Below are positions 25,945-34,977 of a DNA stretch of 64,000 nucleotides, piece after piece. Under the pieces are notes generated by a model. The model saw nothing but the letters and a program-made list of their open reading frames with translations, ran no database searches and was not told the DNA's origin. Position 1 is the first letter of the stretch; each line of letters opens with the position of its first letter. Source of the DNA: CAYUET01 sp964443875 (GTDB lineage Bacteria; Auribacterota; JAFGBW01); assembly GCA_964443875.1 (NCBI GenBank), contig CAYUET010000006.1, forward strand, positions 62,001 to 126,000, written 5' to 3'. A program made the translations under genes and the position numbers.

Positions 25945-25973
25945 TTGCCCAAGGGGGCTTATCCTTGTATAAT
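25945..25973 (+). promoter_or_regulatory. Sigma-70-type promoter for the aldolase-KUP-yraN genes
   Basis: TTGCCC (25945-25950, 4 of 6) and a perfect TATAAT (25968-25973) are separated by exactly 17 nt. The start point would be about 25980, leaving a leader of about 57 nt before ATG 26037. An imperfect dyad GCCC-AAG-GGGGC overlaps the -35 box and spacer and could be an operator. Confidence 0.6.
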
Positions 25974-26036
25974 CTGCCACCATTTAGAAAAATACAAAAG
26001 TTGATTTGTTGCTGAGTTTTAACAAAGGATTTCAAA

Positions 26037-27038
26037 ATGTTGCATACAAAAGATAAGGAAACCAAAGGAAGCTGGGTCTCTTTCAGACCGGATATTAAAA
26101 TTTTAGACTGCACGGTCAGGGACGGCGGCCTTATCAATGAACATTTTTTTGAAGAGGATTTTGTCAAATCCGTTTATGATACCTGTGTGGAATCCGGGAT
26201 TGATTACATGGAAATCGGGTATAAGGCGGATAAAAAGATTTTTCCGGCCAATAAAAACGGCCGCTGGAAATTTTGTGATGAAGAGGATCTTAAGAGAATT
26301 GTCGGGGATAAAAAGACAGACCTGAAACTCTGCATCATGGCAGATGCACAGCGTTGTGATTATAAACAGGACATTCTTCCCAGAGAAAAAAGTGTCATAG
26401 ACTGTGTAAGAGTGGCCACCTATATTCATCAAATCCCCATGGCCCTGGATATGATCAAAGATGCCAAAGACAAAGGTTATGAAACGACAGTCAACCTGAT
26501 GGCGGTCTCTACGGTTCAGGACCGGGAACTGGGGGAGGCCTTGAATGCCTTTGCCAGATCTGAAACAGATGCGATCTATATCGTTGACAGCTTTGGTTCC
26601 TTTTATTCCGAGCAAATTCAGGACCTCACAAAAATTTATCTGAAGGCTGTGGAGGGAACAGGCAAGGAGATCGGCATTCATGCCCATAACAACCAGCAGC
26701 TTGCCTATGCCAACACCCTTGAAGCGCTGATTTATGGTGCGAGCCGGATTGATGCCACGATTAATGGTATGGGGCGCGGGGCAGGCAATTGTCCTCTGGA
26801 ACTGATCATCGGTTTCCTTAAAAATCCGAAATTCCGGCTGCGTCCGGTTCTTAAGTGCATTCAGGATCATTTTCTGCCATTGCAGAAAAGCGGTAAAATG
26901 GAATGGGGCTATTCCATTCCCTACTTTATCACCGGTCAGATGAACGTGCACCCGAGAGATGCCATTAAAATGCGCGCTTCTGAAAATCCGGATGATTATG
27001 TCGGATTTTATGACCAGATGACGCAGGAGATTTCCTAA
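26037..27038 (+). CDS. DRE-TIM metallolyase (HMGL-like aldolase)
   Basis: TIM-barrel enzyme of the HMG-CoA lyase / 4-hydroxy-2-oxovalerate aldolase / isopropylmalate synthase superfamily (333 aa). The divalent-metal and catalytic signature is D-C-T-V-R-D-G-G at residues 22-29 (the D-R-E-type motif with Asp in third place). The metal-binding H-A-H-N-N appears near residue 222, and G-M-G-R-G-A-G-N follows near 248. The short length, without a LeuA-type regulatory domain, favours an aldolase rather than a synthase. It has its own promoter and is followed by kup 36 nt later. Substrate not determinable. Confidence 0.82.
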   Translation: MLHTKDKETKGSWVSFRPDIKILDCTVRDGGLINEHFFEEDFVKSVYDTCVESGIDYMEIGYKADKKIFPANKNGRWKFCDEEDLKRIVGDKKTDLKLCIMADAQRCDYKQDILPREKSVIDCVRVATYIHQIPMALDMIKDAKDKGYETTVNLMAVSTVQDRELGEALNAFARSETDAIYIVDSFGSFYSEQIQDLTKIYLKAVEGTGKEIGIHAHNNQQLAYANTLEALIYGASRIDATINGMGRGAGNCPLELIIGFLKNPKFRLRPVLKCIQDHFLPLQKSGKMEWGYSIPYFITGQMNVHPRDAIKMRASENPDDYVGFYDQMTQEIS

Positions 27039-27074
27039 CCGGTTGAAAACCGTTTAGCGGCAAATGATCTTTTC

Positions 27075-28967
27075 ATGAACAAATCTAAAGATAATTTATC
27101 AGAATCCGGGCTTCCTTTCAGGACCCTTGTGATAGGTGCGCTGGGTGTTGTCTATGGGGACATCGGAACCAGTCCTCTTTATGCCCTGAGGCAATGCTTT
27201 TCCGGAGAAAAATGTTTTGCCGTTGAACCTCTTAATATTTACGGTGCTTTATCCATTATTCTCTGGACGTTGACTATTATCATCTGTTTTGAATACATGC
27301 TTATTGTTTTAAGGGCGGACAACCGGGGTGAGGGCGGAATACTCGCTTTAATGACTTTAATTCTTCATGACAGGAAAATTCCACGCCGGCTGCAGAACAG
27401 TTTTATTTTTCTGGGGCTTTTTGGTGCTGCAATGCTTTACGGAGACGGGATGCTGACTCCCTCGGTTTCAGTATTGAGCGCTGTTGAGGGGCTTAATGTG
27501 GCCACTGTTTTTTTTAAACCCTATGTGGTCCCCATTTCACTGTTCATTCTGGTCATTTTGTTTTTATTTCAGTATCGGGGAACAGAAAAAGTAGGGGCTG
27601 TTTTCGGTCCTGTGATGCTGCTCTGGTTTTTTATTCTCGGACTTTTAGGCCTTTCTTCGATTGTGAAAGCTCCTGAAATCTTATATGCCTTGAACCCCTA
27701 TTATGCGTTTAAATTTTTCCAGCATCACGGCCTGCAAGGGGCCACCATTCTGGGAGCTACTTTTCTGGCTGTGACCGGAGCTGAAGCAATCTATACGGAC
27801 ATGGGACATTTTGGAAAATCCCCCATCCGGACAGGCTGGTTTAAAGTGGTTTTCCTTGGTCTGCTTTTGAATTATCTCGGACAGGGGGCTCATCTTTTAA
27901 AGCATCCCCAGGAAGTGGAAAACCTTTTTTACCGGATTGCTCCTGACTGGGCTTTATATCCACTGGTCGTTATGGCGACCCTGGCCACGGTTATTGCCTC
28001 CCAGGCTGTTATTTCCGGGGCTTTTTCCATGACCCGGCAGGCCGTGCAGCTTGGTTTTTTCCCGCGTCTGGATATTGAGCATACTTCCAATGTGAAAATC
28101 GGCCAGGTCTACATTCCGGTCATCAATGCGCTTCTGCTTTTCGGTATTGTGGTTTTGATCCTGGTTTTCAGGGAATCAGGAAACCTGGCTTCGGCTTACG
28201 GTATTTCCGTATCCTGCACCATGGTGATTACAAGCCTTTTTATTTCTTTTGCGGCATACTATGTGTGGCACATCCGTCTGCTTTATATTGTTCCAGTGGC
28301 TGTATTCTTTTTAAGTATTGACCTTTCCTATTTTGTTTCGAATGCCCTGAAGTTCTTTTCAGGAGGCTGGATTCCGATTATGGTGGCGGGTGTTGTTTTT
28401 TATCTGATGCGCATCTGGAAGGAAGGAAGAAATGTGCTGCGGATGAATCTTGAAAATCAGACACTCGGTGTGGATTTGTTTTTAAATGATGTGGCTGCAA
28501 CCAGCCCCACCCGTGTTCCCGGTGTGGCTGTATTTTTAACCGGCAATCCCAGCGGCATTCCCAGGACTCTCCTTCATAATTTCAAACATAATAAGATTCT
28601 TCATGAGCAGATTATTCTGTTAACCGTAAGGACCGAGGAAGTTCCTTACATTGAGGAAGAGGAAAGAGCTGAATTTGAAGAACTGGGTTACGGTTTTAAC
28701 CGCGTCTCGGTTAAATACGGTTTTAGCGAAGATCCTAATATTCCTAAGATTTTAAAACAGCTTGAACGGGAAGGCCTTAAATTTGATCCCATGAAAACGA
28801 CTTATTTCCTTGGCCGGGAAACCCTGATTATAGCGGATAAAACAGGTATGACGAAATGGCGGAAAAAAATATTTTCTTTCCTTTCTCATAATGCCTTTGA
28901 TGCCACGCAGTTTTTCAGGATTCCTCCGAATGCTGTGGTTGAACTCGGAATTCAGGTCAGGCTTTAA
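27075..28967 (+). CDS. kup: KUP-family potassium uptake transporter
   Basis: Potassium/proton symporter of the inner membrane (630 aa). The family signature G-V-V-Y-G-D-I-G-T-S-P-L-Y is at about residues 25-37, followed by about 12 transmembrane helices to residue 455 and a soluble C-terminal domain (about 460-630) as in E. coli Kup. Other landmarks: G-D-G-M-L-T-P-S-V-S near 123 and G-A-E-A-I-Y-T-D-M-G-H-F-G near 235. No riboswitch fits in the 36-nt space before it. The next gene, yraN, starts 6 nt after its stop. Confidence 0.95.
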   Translation: MNKSKDNLSESGLPFRTLVIGALGVVYGDIGTSPLYALRQCFSGEKCFAVEPLNIYGALSIILWTLTIIICFEYMLIVLRADNRGEGGILALMTLILHDRKIPRRLQNSFIFLGLFGAAMLYGDGMLTPSVSVLSAVEGLNVATVFFKPYVVPISLFILVILFLFQYRGTEKVGAVFGPVMLLWFFILGLLGLSSIVKAPEILYALNPYYAFKFFQHHGLQGATILGATFLAVTGAEAIYTDMGHFGKSPIRTGWFKVVFLGLLLNYLGQGAHLLKHPQEVENLFYRIAPDWALYPLVVMATLATVIASQAVISGAFSMTRQAVQLGFFPRLDIEHTSNVKIGQVYIPVINALLLFGIVVLILVFRESGNLASAYGISVSCTMVITSLFISFAAYYVWHIRLLYIVPVAVFFLSIDLSYFVSNALKFFSGGWIPIMVAGVVFYLMRIWKEGRNVLRMNLENQTLGVDLFLNDVAATSPTRVPGVAVFLTGNPSGIPRTLLHNFKHNKILHEQIILLTVRTEEVPYIEEEERAEFEELGYGFNRVSVKYGFSEDPNIPKILKQLEREGLKFDPMKTTYFLGRETLIIADKTGMTKWRKKIFSFLSHNAFDATQFFRIPPNAVVELGIQVRL

Positions 28968-28973
28968 TTCTTA

Positions 28974-29366
28974 ATGACGCCATCCGGTTTCAACCCTGAA
29001 GAGAATAAACGCCGCAAAGGCGGGTTCGGGGAGCAGATGGCTTTGGAGATGCTTTTAAAAACAGGAATGAAGCTTTTGGAGAAGAATTTTCGCTGCCGTT
29101 TGGGCGAGGTGGATCTGATTTTGAGGGATAAAGAAACCCTTGTCTTTGTTGAAGTGAAACTCAGAAAGAATACTTCCCACGGCATTGCCGCCCAGGCTGT
29201 CAATTTTGCCAAGCAGAAGAAAATTATCCGTGTGGCACAGTACTATCTTCAGCGTTCCGGCTTAAAGAATCCCTTTGTCAGGTTTGATGTAGTGGGCGTT
29301 GAAAAAATGCCTTCCGGGGAATGGAACTGTATTCATTACCGTCATGCTTTTTTAAGCTCCCGTTAG
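28974..29366 (+). CDS. yraN: YraN/UPF0102 family nuclease-fold protein
   Basis: Small (130 aa) protein of the UPF0102 family with a restriction-endonuclease-like fold. Conserved landmarks: G-x-x-G-E-Q-M-A near residue 16-22, then G-E-V-D-L-I and V-F-V-E-V-K (the D...E-x-K core) around 44-60. Family members are usually encoded near ribonuclease HII genes; here the gene instead follows kup by 6 nt. Cellular role unsettled. Confidence 0.9.
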   Translation: MTPSGFNPEENKRRKGGFGEQMALEMLLKTGMKLLEKNFRCRLGEVDLILRDKETLVFVEVKLRKNTSHGIAAQAVNFAKQKKIIRVAQYYLQRSGLKNPFVRFDVVGVEKMPSGEWNCIHYRHAFLSSR

Positions 29367-29396
29367 CCAGAATATTGTGTGTAAGCGTCAGAGAAT

Positions 29397-29426
29397 AAAA
29401 AAACCGGGCAAAAAATTTTTTACCCG
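29397..29426 (-). terminator. Intrinsic terminator for the minus-strand HtrA-like gene
   Basis: On the minus strand, CGGGTAAAAAA/TTTTTTGCCCG forms a hairpin (one A-C mismatch), directly followed by a run of seven T. It lies about 30 nt beyond the stop codon of the 29458-30648 gene, in the convergent gap with yraN. Confidence 0.6.
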
Positions 29427-29457
29427 ATAAGTTGGAATCTGTTTCTTCTAAAGCCGG

Positions 29458-30648
29458 TTATTTGACGAACAGGTTTTTTATTTTTTTGGATTTCAGTTCT
29501 TTTGCAAGATTTTTAACCGCATTCTGAGTCAATTGTTTAAGCGTTTCGGAAGAATCGAGAGAAAGCACTTCTGCTCTTTTGATTTCTGCCAGAATTTCAC
29601 TGGATCTGGGTTTGTAGAGTTTGAAAATCACTGAATCTTCGGCGGTCCCCGAGGCTATAGAACAGGACGCCTTGAGAAAATAACCGTCAGCCAGATCAGC
29701 AGCCATTTTTACCAGTTCCTCAGGGGTCATGTTAGGCTGCCCGAATTTTTCAAAGATGGTGGCATAATAGCTCTGTTTTAAAGCGGGATCTACGACTGCC
29801 CCGATTTTCTTTTCCTGAAGGGCATCCATTAAAAGTCTTCCAAAACCTCCCTGTTCAAAGCCTGAGGATATGTCGACGAAAATAAAAAGGGCATTGGCCG
29901 GAATTTTTGAACGGAGGGATGTGAAATCAGAGACTTTTTCAACAGCAGGGACATGCATTTTGACTTTGAGGGATACAAGACTTTCTTTTTGGGTTTTTTC
30001 AATCTCTTCCGAGCTCATGACCAGATCTGATTTGCTCCAGATTACTCCGCTTAAATCCTTAACAAGAGGGAACAGAGATTCCATTTTTCTGACAAGGGCT
30101 ATTTGTGAAGTGGTAAGGGGAATTTGAATCAGCGAATAAATGTCGGTCTGCCTGTTCGAAATGAAGCCAAGACAGACTCCGTTACGGTTAAAAACAAAGC
30201 CGTTTTTTAAAGAAGTCTCTTTAGGCAGTTCAATCTGGAAATGGTGAATATCGCCTTCAACTCCGGTGCTTGATTTGACAGTACCTTCAACAGCCTTGTA
30301 TACGGGAGCAATGGAGGGATAGCTGACAAACTGCTGACAGATCACCTGATCCTTTTCTTTTGCGTTATCCAGAAGGAGGGTGGCCGGATGCACTGCAAGG
30401 GGAGTCCCCGGCTTTAATACAGCCAGATTATTTAAGGAGTCCGAGGATGCAAGGGAATAGATTATTTCAGAATCATTAAAATTCAGTTTTATTTCCGTAC
30501 TGTCGGCAATTTCCTGATAGGGGGTGACAATGTATCCTTCGGGATTAATAAAAATACCGGGAACCTGGATTTCTGTTTCAGGTTCAGCCCGGAGGGATAA
30601 AACACAAAAAAGAAAGGCGACAAAGGAAAGAACAGAAACTTTTTTCAC
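29458..30648 (-). CDS. Exported HtrA/DegP-like pseudoprotease with C-terminal unknown domain
   Basis: A signal peptide (1-21) precedes a region (about 28-195) that follows the trypsin/HtrA pattern: G-I-F-I-N-P-E-G-Y-I-V-T, then N-N-L-A-V-L-K, then F-V-F-N-R-N-G-V-C-L-G-F. All three catalytic positions appear lost: the T-N-x-H-V site reads T-P-Y-Q-E, the D-L-A-V-L site has Asn, and the G-N-S-G-G-P site reads S-L-K-N-G-F. It is therefore probably a non-catalytic binding domain. The C-terminal half (about 220-396) resembles CsgG/TolB-like lipoprotein folds in pattern only. It is divergent from a small exported protein across a perfect 15-bp inverted repeat. Confidence 0.65.
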   Translation of the reverse strand: MKKVSVLSFVAFLFCVLSLRAEPETEIQVPGIFINPEGYIVTPYQEIADSTEIKLNFNDSEIIYSLASSDSLNNLAVLKPGTPLAVHPATLLLDNAKEKDQVICQQFVSYPSIAPVYKAVEGTVKSSTGVEGDIHHFQIELPKETSLKNGFVFNRNGVCLGFISNRQTDIYSLIQIPLTTSQIALVRKMESLFPLVKDLSGVIWSKSDLVMSSEEIEKTQKESLVSLKVKMHVPAVEKVSDFTSLRSKIPANALFIFVDISSGFEQGGFGRLLMDALQEKKIGAVVDPALKQSYYATIFEKFGQPNMTPEELVKMAADLADGYFLKASCSIASGTAEDSVIFKLYKPRSSEILAEIKRAEVLSLDSSETLKQLTQNAVKNLAKELKSKKIKNLFVK

Positions 30649-30692
30649 ATAGACCTCCTAGTAATTGGAACATTGGAAAAAATAAATCTTTT

Positions 30693-30732
30693 AATTTTTA
30701 CTTTATTTATAGGCACGAATAAAGTAAAAATT
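30693..30732. promoter_or_regulatory. Perfect 15-bp inverted repeat in a divergent promoter region
   Basis: AATTTTTACTTTATT (30693-30707) and its exact reverse complement (30718-30732) flank a 10-nt spacer TATAGGCACG. The element sits between two divergent genes for exported proteins, 45 nt upstream of the rightward one. It could be the operator of an unlinked regulator or a leader hairpin. No T-run or gene end favours a terminator. Confidence 0.6.
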
Positions 30733-30762
30733 TTCATGCGCTAACAAAAGGAGACTTCGCGG

Positions 30763-31224
30763 ATGAGAGTTTATCTGTTTATTGTAATGCTGACCTTTAC
30801 ATTCAATGTCTATTCTGCTGTAAACATTGTTTCTGTGACACGGGATCTCGATTATCCGGATATTTTTACCTATAAAGAAAATGTGATCGGAGAGCCCAGG
30901 GTCAACAAATTTGATTTCCCCGGGAAATTTGATTCGGACACTGTCCAGCCGGAATTTTTCTGGATTAAGATTAAATCGGACAAGCCGGATAAAAATAGAA
31001 AGGTTAAAGTGGTTTTTACCTATAAATCCAAGCTTTCTAAGACTCCTGAAACCCAGATTAAAAATCTCACCCTGACGAGGAGCAATCGTATCCGGTTTTG
31101 GTGGAGTGCGGAGGATTGTGCAAAAAAAGGCCGTGTTGAAGTATGGGAGGTTAAGGTTTTAGACGGAAATGAAATCCTGGCAGAAAAGCATTCCGGGGCC
31201 GGGAGTTGTGCCCGTTTTAACTGA
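30763..31224 (+). CDS. Small exported protein of unknown function
   Basis: Not recognised. A signal peptide (1-19, ending Y-S-A) is followed by about 130 residues of alternating strands rich in Lys, Asp and aromatics, suggesting a beta-sandwich or immunoglobulin-like fold. Two Cys in the C-terminal third (A-E-D-C-A and G-S-C-A) could form a disulfide. The Shine-Dalgarno AAGGAG supports ATG 30763. Its last 8 nt overlap the 3' end of the convergent zinc-ribbon gene. Confidence 0.65.
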   Translation: MRVYLFIVMLTFTFNVYSAVNIVSVTRDLDYPDIFTYKENVIGEPRVNKFDFPGKFDSDTVQPEFFWIKIKSDKPDKNRKVKVVFTYKSKLSKTPETQIKNLTLTRSNRIRFWWSAEDCAKKGRVEVWEVKVLDGNEILAEKHSGAGSCARFN

Positions 31225-31963
31225 CTACCTCATCCGGGGCTTTCTCATCTGTGTTTTTATCCCAGAAAAGAAGACGTGCACAGTTATCACACTGAACGAT
31301 CCTTCCTTTCATAACATCATTTTTGGTATTGGGAGGAAGAACCTGGTGACATCCTGAACATGAACCGTTTTTTTCAAGAGGGACCAAGGCAATGGTCTGT
31401 TTTTTTTCAACAAATTTCTGGTATTTTTTAAATAACTGCCCTGAGCATAAAGAAGCCGCCTCTGTCCGGTTTTTTTCCATTTCAGAAACCTTGTTTTTAA
31501 TTGCGGCTAATTCCTGATTTTTTTCCTGAATGTCATGGTTAACCTGGGCTTCATCTTCCTGAATCTGTTTTTTCTTCTTATCTTTTGCCGTTTCCATGGA
31601 TTCCAATGATTCCATGATCTCAATGATTTTATTCTCAACCTGAAAGATTTCCTTCTTATGGAGGTCGATTTCTTTCAGTAAGGCGGTATATTCTTCATTT
31701 TTTTTGACGGCATTAAGCTGAGACTGGATCTTCAAAAGAGTTGCTTTTTTTGATTCGATGTCTTTTTCCAGTTCCTTTTGCGAAAGTTTCTGTTTTTTTA
31801 AGTCATCGTCCATATTTTGGAGAATGTTTTTGAATTGGACTTTTTTTTCTTCAAGAAGTTTGATCTGAGCAGGAATCTGATTGATGGATTCTCTAATGCT
31901 GATAATTTCAAGGTCAATATTCTGAACTTTTAAGATCGGCTCAACTTCGGAGTGTAAAGTCAT
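31217..31963 (-). CDS. Coiled-coil zinc-ribbon protein (C4-type)
   Basis: The 248-aa protein is a long Glu/Lys/Gln-rich coiled-coil hairpin (about 5-175) followed by a C4 zinc ribbon (C-S-G-C near 197-200 and C-D-N-C near 222-225). The layout is that of the widespread bacterial family sometimes called CT398-like or DUF164. Its role is unsettled; links to secretion chaperoning and nucleic-acid binding have been suggested for relatives. It has its own divergent promoter toward the P-type ATPase gene. Confidence 0.85.
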   Translation of the reverse strand: MTLHSEVEPILKVQNIDLEIISIRESINQIPAQIKLLEEKKVQFKNILQNMDDDLKKQKLSQKELEKDIESKKATLLKIQSQLNAVKKNEEYTALLKEIDLHKKEIFQVENKIIEIMESLESMETAKDKKKKQIQEDEAQVNHDIQEKNQELAAIKNKVSEMEKNRTEAASLCSGQLFKKYQKFVEKKQTIALVPLEKNGSCSGCHQVLPPNTKNDVMKGRIVQCDNCARLLFWDKNTDEKAPDEVVS

Positions 31964-32002
31964 AAAGTTTCCTTTTTATTGGATAAAAAATATTTAAAAA
32001 AA

Positions 32003-32031
32003 TTTCTAGTCTTCTTGGGGCCCTTTGTCAA
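32003..32031 (-). promoter_or_regulatory. Sigma-70-type promoter for the zinc-ribbon gene
   Basis: On the minus strand a perfect TTGACA (32031-32026) and TAGAAA (32008-32003, 4 of 6) are separated by 17 nt. Transcription would start near 31996, about 33 nt before the ATG. Confidence 0.5.
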
Positions 32032-32139
32032 TGTGTTTTGTGTGTTGAATTAGGTTGAAGATGCGTTCTGAATTCGTTAAAAGTTGAAAGTGGGTCACAA
32101 CGAAAATTTTAATTTTCAATTCTAAAAAGGAACTGTTGA

Positions 32140-34977
32140 ATGACAAACTGGTGGAACAAAGAGAAGGAAGAGGTTATTGAATCTTTAAAAACGGATTCTG
32201 CTGCGGGTATTACTTCACCTGATGCGGCTTCAAGACTTAAAGAATATGGTCCGAATGCTCTTGCGGAGGAAAAGGAAACCAGTCCCTGGAAACTTTTTTT
32301 CGAACAATTTAATGATTTTATGATCTGGGTCCTGATAGGCGCGGCTTTGATTTCCGGTTTTCTCCAGGAATGGGTGGATGCAATTGCGATTATTACCATT
32401 GTCATTATTAATGCCATATTAGGGTTTGTTCAGGAGTATCGTGCTGAAAAATCCCTGGCGGCTTTGAAGAAAATGTCCAGTCCGAATGCCAAGGCCTACC
32501 GTGACGGAACACTGGCTGTTGTTCCGTCCTTTGAGATAGTCCCGGGAGACCTCGTATTACTGGAAGCCGGTGATAATGTTCCTGCGGATGGGCGTGTGGT
32601 ATGGACAACCACAAATTTTTCAGTGCAGGAAGCGTCTTTAACCGGTGAATCCACTCCGGTTTTAAAAAACGAGAAAAAGATTGAAAAAACAGAGGCGGCT
32701 TTGGGTGACCGCATGAATATGGTTTATATGGGGACTTCCGTTACAGCCGGAAAAGCAAAGGTTGTGATTGTCCATTCAGGAATGAAAACAGAGCTTGGCC
32801 ATATTGCCGGTATGTTAAAGCAGGCATCAAAAGAAGATACTCCTTTGCAAAAGAAACTTGAGGAATTCGGGAAATGGCTGGTTTACCTGTGCATTGTTCT
32901 TGTTTTGATCGTGTTTACGGTTGAGCTATGGAGAGGGATTCAGGAAACAGGGGCCTTTACTAAAGCGTTGTTTGTTCAGATGTTTCTTTTATCGGTCAGT
33001 CTTGCTGTTGCGGCTATTCCGGAAGGGCTGCCTGCCGTTGTTACTATTGCCCTGGCTTTGGGGCTGCAGCGCATGGTAAAACGTCATGTTTTAATCCGTA
33101 AGCTTCCTTCTGTCGAAACATTAGGCTGCGCTTCTGTCATCTGTTCGGATAAGACAGGAACCCTGACCCGGAATGAAATGACCGTACAGGCCGTTTATGC
33201 GGATGGAAAAATGTTTGCCGTTGAGGGTGTCGGCTATGCCCCGACAGGAAGATTTCTCCTGAAGGATACGCCAGCGGAAATAGAAAAGAATAAGGGCCTT
33301 AAAGAATGTCTTTTATGTTCAGTCCTCTGCAATGGTTCGGAAATCGTTGAGAAAAACGGAGCCTGGTCTGTCGTGGGAGATCCGACGGAAGGGGCCCTTT
33401 TAACTGCGGCAGCCAAAGGGGGGATTCTAAAAGAAAAAGCTGAAAAAGAGTATGATTTTTTTCAGGAAATTCCCTTTGATTCGGACAGAAAAATGATGAC
33501 CATCATCCGTAAACACGGAAATGCCTATGTCTCGATCACCAAAGGGGCTCCGGATGTTTTGCTGAAACGCTGCAGCCATCTGATTAAAGAGGGCTCTGCT
33601 CAGGAGTTTCTTCCTTCGGATATGCAGAATCTTTTAAAGGTAAATGATGAACTTGCCTTAAGGGCGCTGCGCGTTCTTGCCGTTGCTTATGCCGAATATC
33701 CTGAAATACCGCCTTCAATCGCTTCTGAAACAATGGAAAAAAATCTGACTTTTGTCGGGTTTGTTGCCATGATCGACCCTCCCCGAGAAGAGGTTAAAGC
33801 GGCGATTCTGGAATGCAAGACCGCAGGGATTAAGACCGTCATGATTACGGGTGACCATAAGAATACGGCGGTTGCCATAGCAAAATCCCTGGGTTTCTTC
33901 ACGGAAAAATCCATTGCTATGACGGGTGAGGAGCTGGATAAAATCAGCGATGAGAAATTGAATGAAATCATCGAGAACACTCCGGTTTATGCCCGTGTTT
34001 CGCCGGAACATAAATTGAGGATTGTGAAGACCTGGAGAAAAAAAGGGCATGTAGCGGCCATGACCGGTGACGGTGTGAATGATGCCCCTGCGGTTAAAGA
34101 GGCGGATATCGGCGTGGCCATGGGAATCACCGGAACAGATGTTACCAAGGAAGTTTCCGACATGGTGGTGACCGATGATAATTTTGCCTCGATTGTTGCC
34201 GCTGTGGAGGAAGGCCGCGGAATTTATGATAATATTCAGAAATTTATCCACTACCTTCTTTCCTGCAATGCCGGAGAAATTCTGGTCATGTTTATCTCCT
34301 CCTTGATCGGAATGCCGATCCCTTTACTTCCCATTCATATCCTCTGGGTGAATCTTGTTACAGACGGATTACCTGCCCTGGCTTTGGGTGTTGATCCTGT
34401 TAGCAAGAATATCATGAAACAGAAGCCCAGAAGCCTGAAGGAACCTGTAATTCAGAAAAACAGGGTTTGTCTGATGATTTTTCAGGGTTTTGTTGTTTCC
34501 GTATGTACTCTGCTTGCTTTTACCTACGTCTATTATCTGGAGGGAAGACATACCCTTCAGGAATTATTGACCGTTCTTTTAGGGTTTGATAGTGAGGCTC
34601 TGGGGAAAATTTTTACTATTTCTCCGGATATGAAGGAATTGATGATGGGAAGGGCCAGAACCATGGCTTTTATTGTTCTTGCCTTTTGTCAGGATTTCCA
34701 TTCCTACAATTGCAGATCCCAGACGGAATCCCTTTTTTCTCTGGGAATCTTTACGAATAAAAAATTAATAGGAGCGACAACCGTTTCCATTATTTTAAAT
34801 ATGTGCGCTTTATATCTTCCGTTTTTTCAGAATGTATTGAAAACAGTCCCCTTAACAGCGCATGAACTGGCAGTTGTTCTGCTTTTTGCGTCGACCCCAT
34901 TCTGGGTGATGGAGCTTTATAAGTTAAGCTTGAAATTATTTTCAAAAAACAAGAGATGCTCTGAAATCTGCGAATAG
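32140..34977 (+). CDS. Calcium-type cation-transporting P-type ATPase
   Basis: P2-type ATPase (945 aa) that pumps cations, probably Ca2+, out of the cytoplasm. The domain order is complete: N-terminal cation-ATPase region, actuator T-G-E-S near residue 169, aspartyl-phosphate site D337 (CSDKTGTLT), nucleotide-binding K-G-A-P-D near 470, hinge T-G-D-G-V-N-D-A-P near 645, and six C-terminal helices. The helix 4 motif A-A-I-P-E-G-L-P fits SERCA/PMCA-like Ca2+ pumps, and N...D in helix 6 (NLVTDGLPAL) also fits. Substrate choice between Ca2+ and Mn2+ is not certain. A 7-bp inverted repeat (GAAAATT-TT-AATTTTC, 32102-32117) precedes the start. Confidence 0.92.
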   Translation: MTNWWNKEKEEVIESLKTDSAAGITSPDAASRLKEYGPNALAEEKETSPWKLFFEQFNDFMIWVLIGAALISGFLQEWVDAIAIITIVIINAILGFVQEYRAEKSLAALKKMSSPNAKAYRDGTLAVVPSFEIVPGDLVLLEAGDNVPADGRVVWTTTNFSVQEASLTGESTPVLKNEKKIEKTEAALGDRMNMVYMGTSVTAGKAKVVIVHSGMKTELGHIAGMLKQASKEDTPLQKKLEEFGKWLVYLCIVLVLIVFTVELWRGIQETGAFTKALFVQMFLLSVSLAVAAIPEGLPAVVTIALALGLQRMVKRHVLIRKLPSVETLGCASVICSDKTGTLTRNEMTVQAVYADGKMFAVEGVGYAPTGRFLLKDTPAEIEKNKGLKECLLCSVLCNGSEIVEKNGAWSVVGDPTEGALLTAAAKGGILKEKAEKEYDFFQEIPFDSDRKMMTIIRKHGNAYVSITKGAPDVLLKRCSHLIKEGSAQEFLPSDMQNLLKVNDELALRALRVLAVAYAEYPEIPPSIASETMEKNLTFVGFVAMIDPPREEVKAAILECKTAGIKTVMITGDHKNTAVAIAKSLGFFTEKSIAMTGEELDKISDEKLNEIIENTPVYARVSPEHKLRIVKTWRKKGHVAAMTGDGVNDAPAVKEADIGVAMGITGTDVTKEVSDMVVTDDNFASIVAAVEEGRGIYDNIQKFIHYLLSCNAGEILVMFISSLIGMPIPLLPIHILWVNLVTDGLPALALGVDPVSKNIMKQKPRSLKEPVIQKNRVCLMIFQGFVVSVCTLLAFTYVYYLEGRHTLQELLTVLLGFDSEALGKIFTISPDMKELMMGRARTMAFIVLAFCQDFHSYNCRSQTESLFSLGIFTNKKLIGATTVSIILNMCALYLPFFQNVLKTVPLTAHELAVVLLFASTPFWVMELYKLSLKLFSKNKRCSEICE

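Noticed and set aside
26103..26951. 282-residue minus-strand open frame inside the aldolase gene
   Set aside because: It is antisense to a well-conserved enzyme, with biased composition and no family match; a shadow frame.
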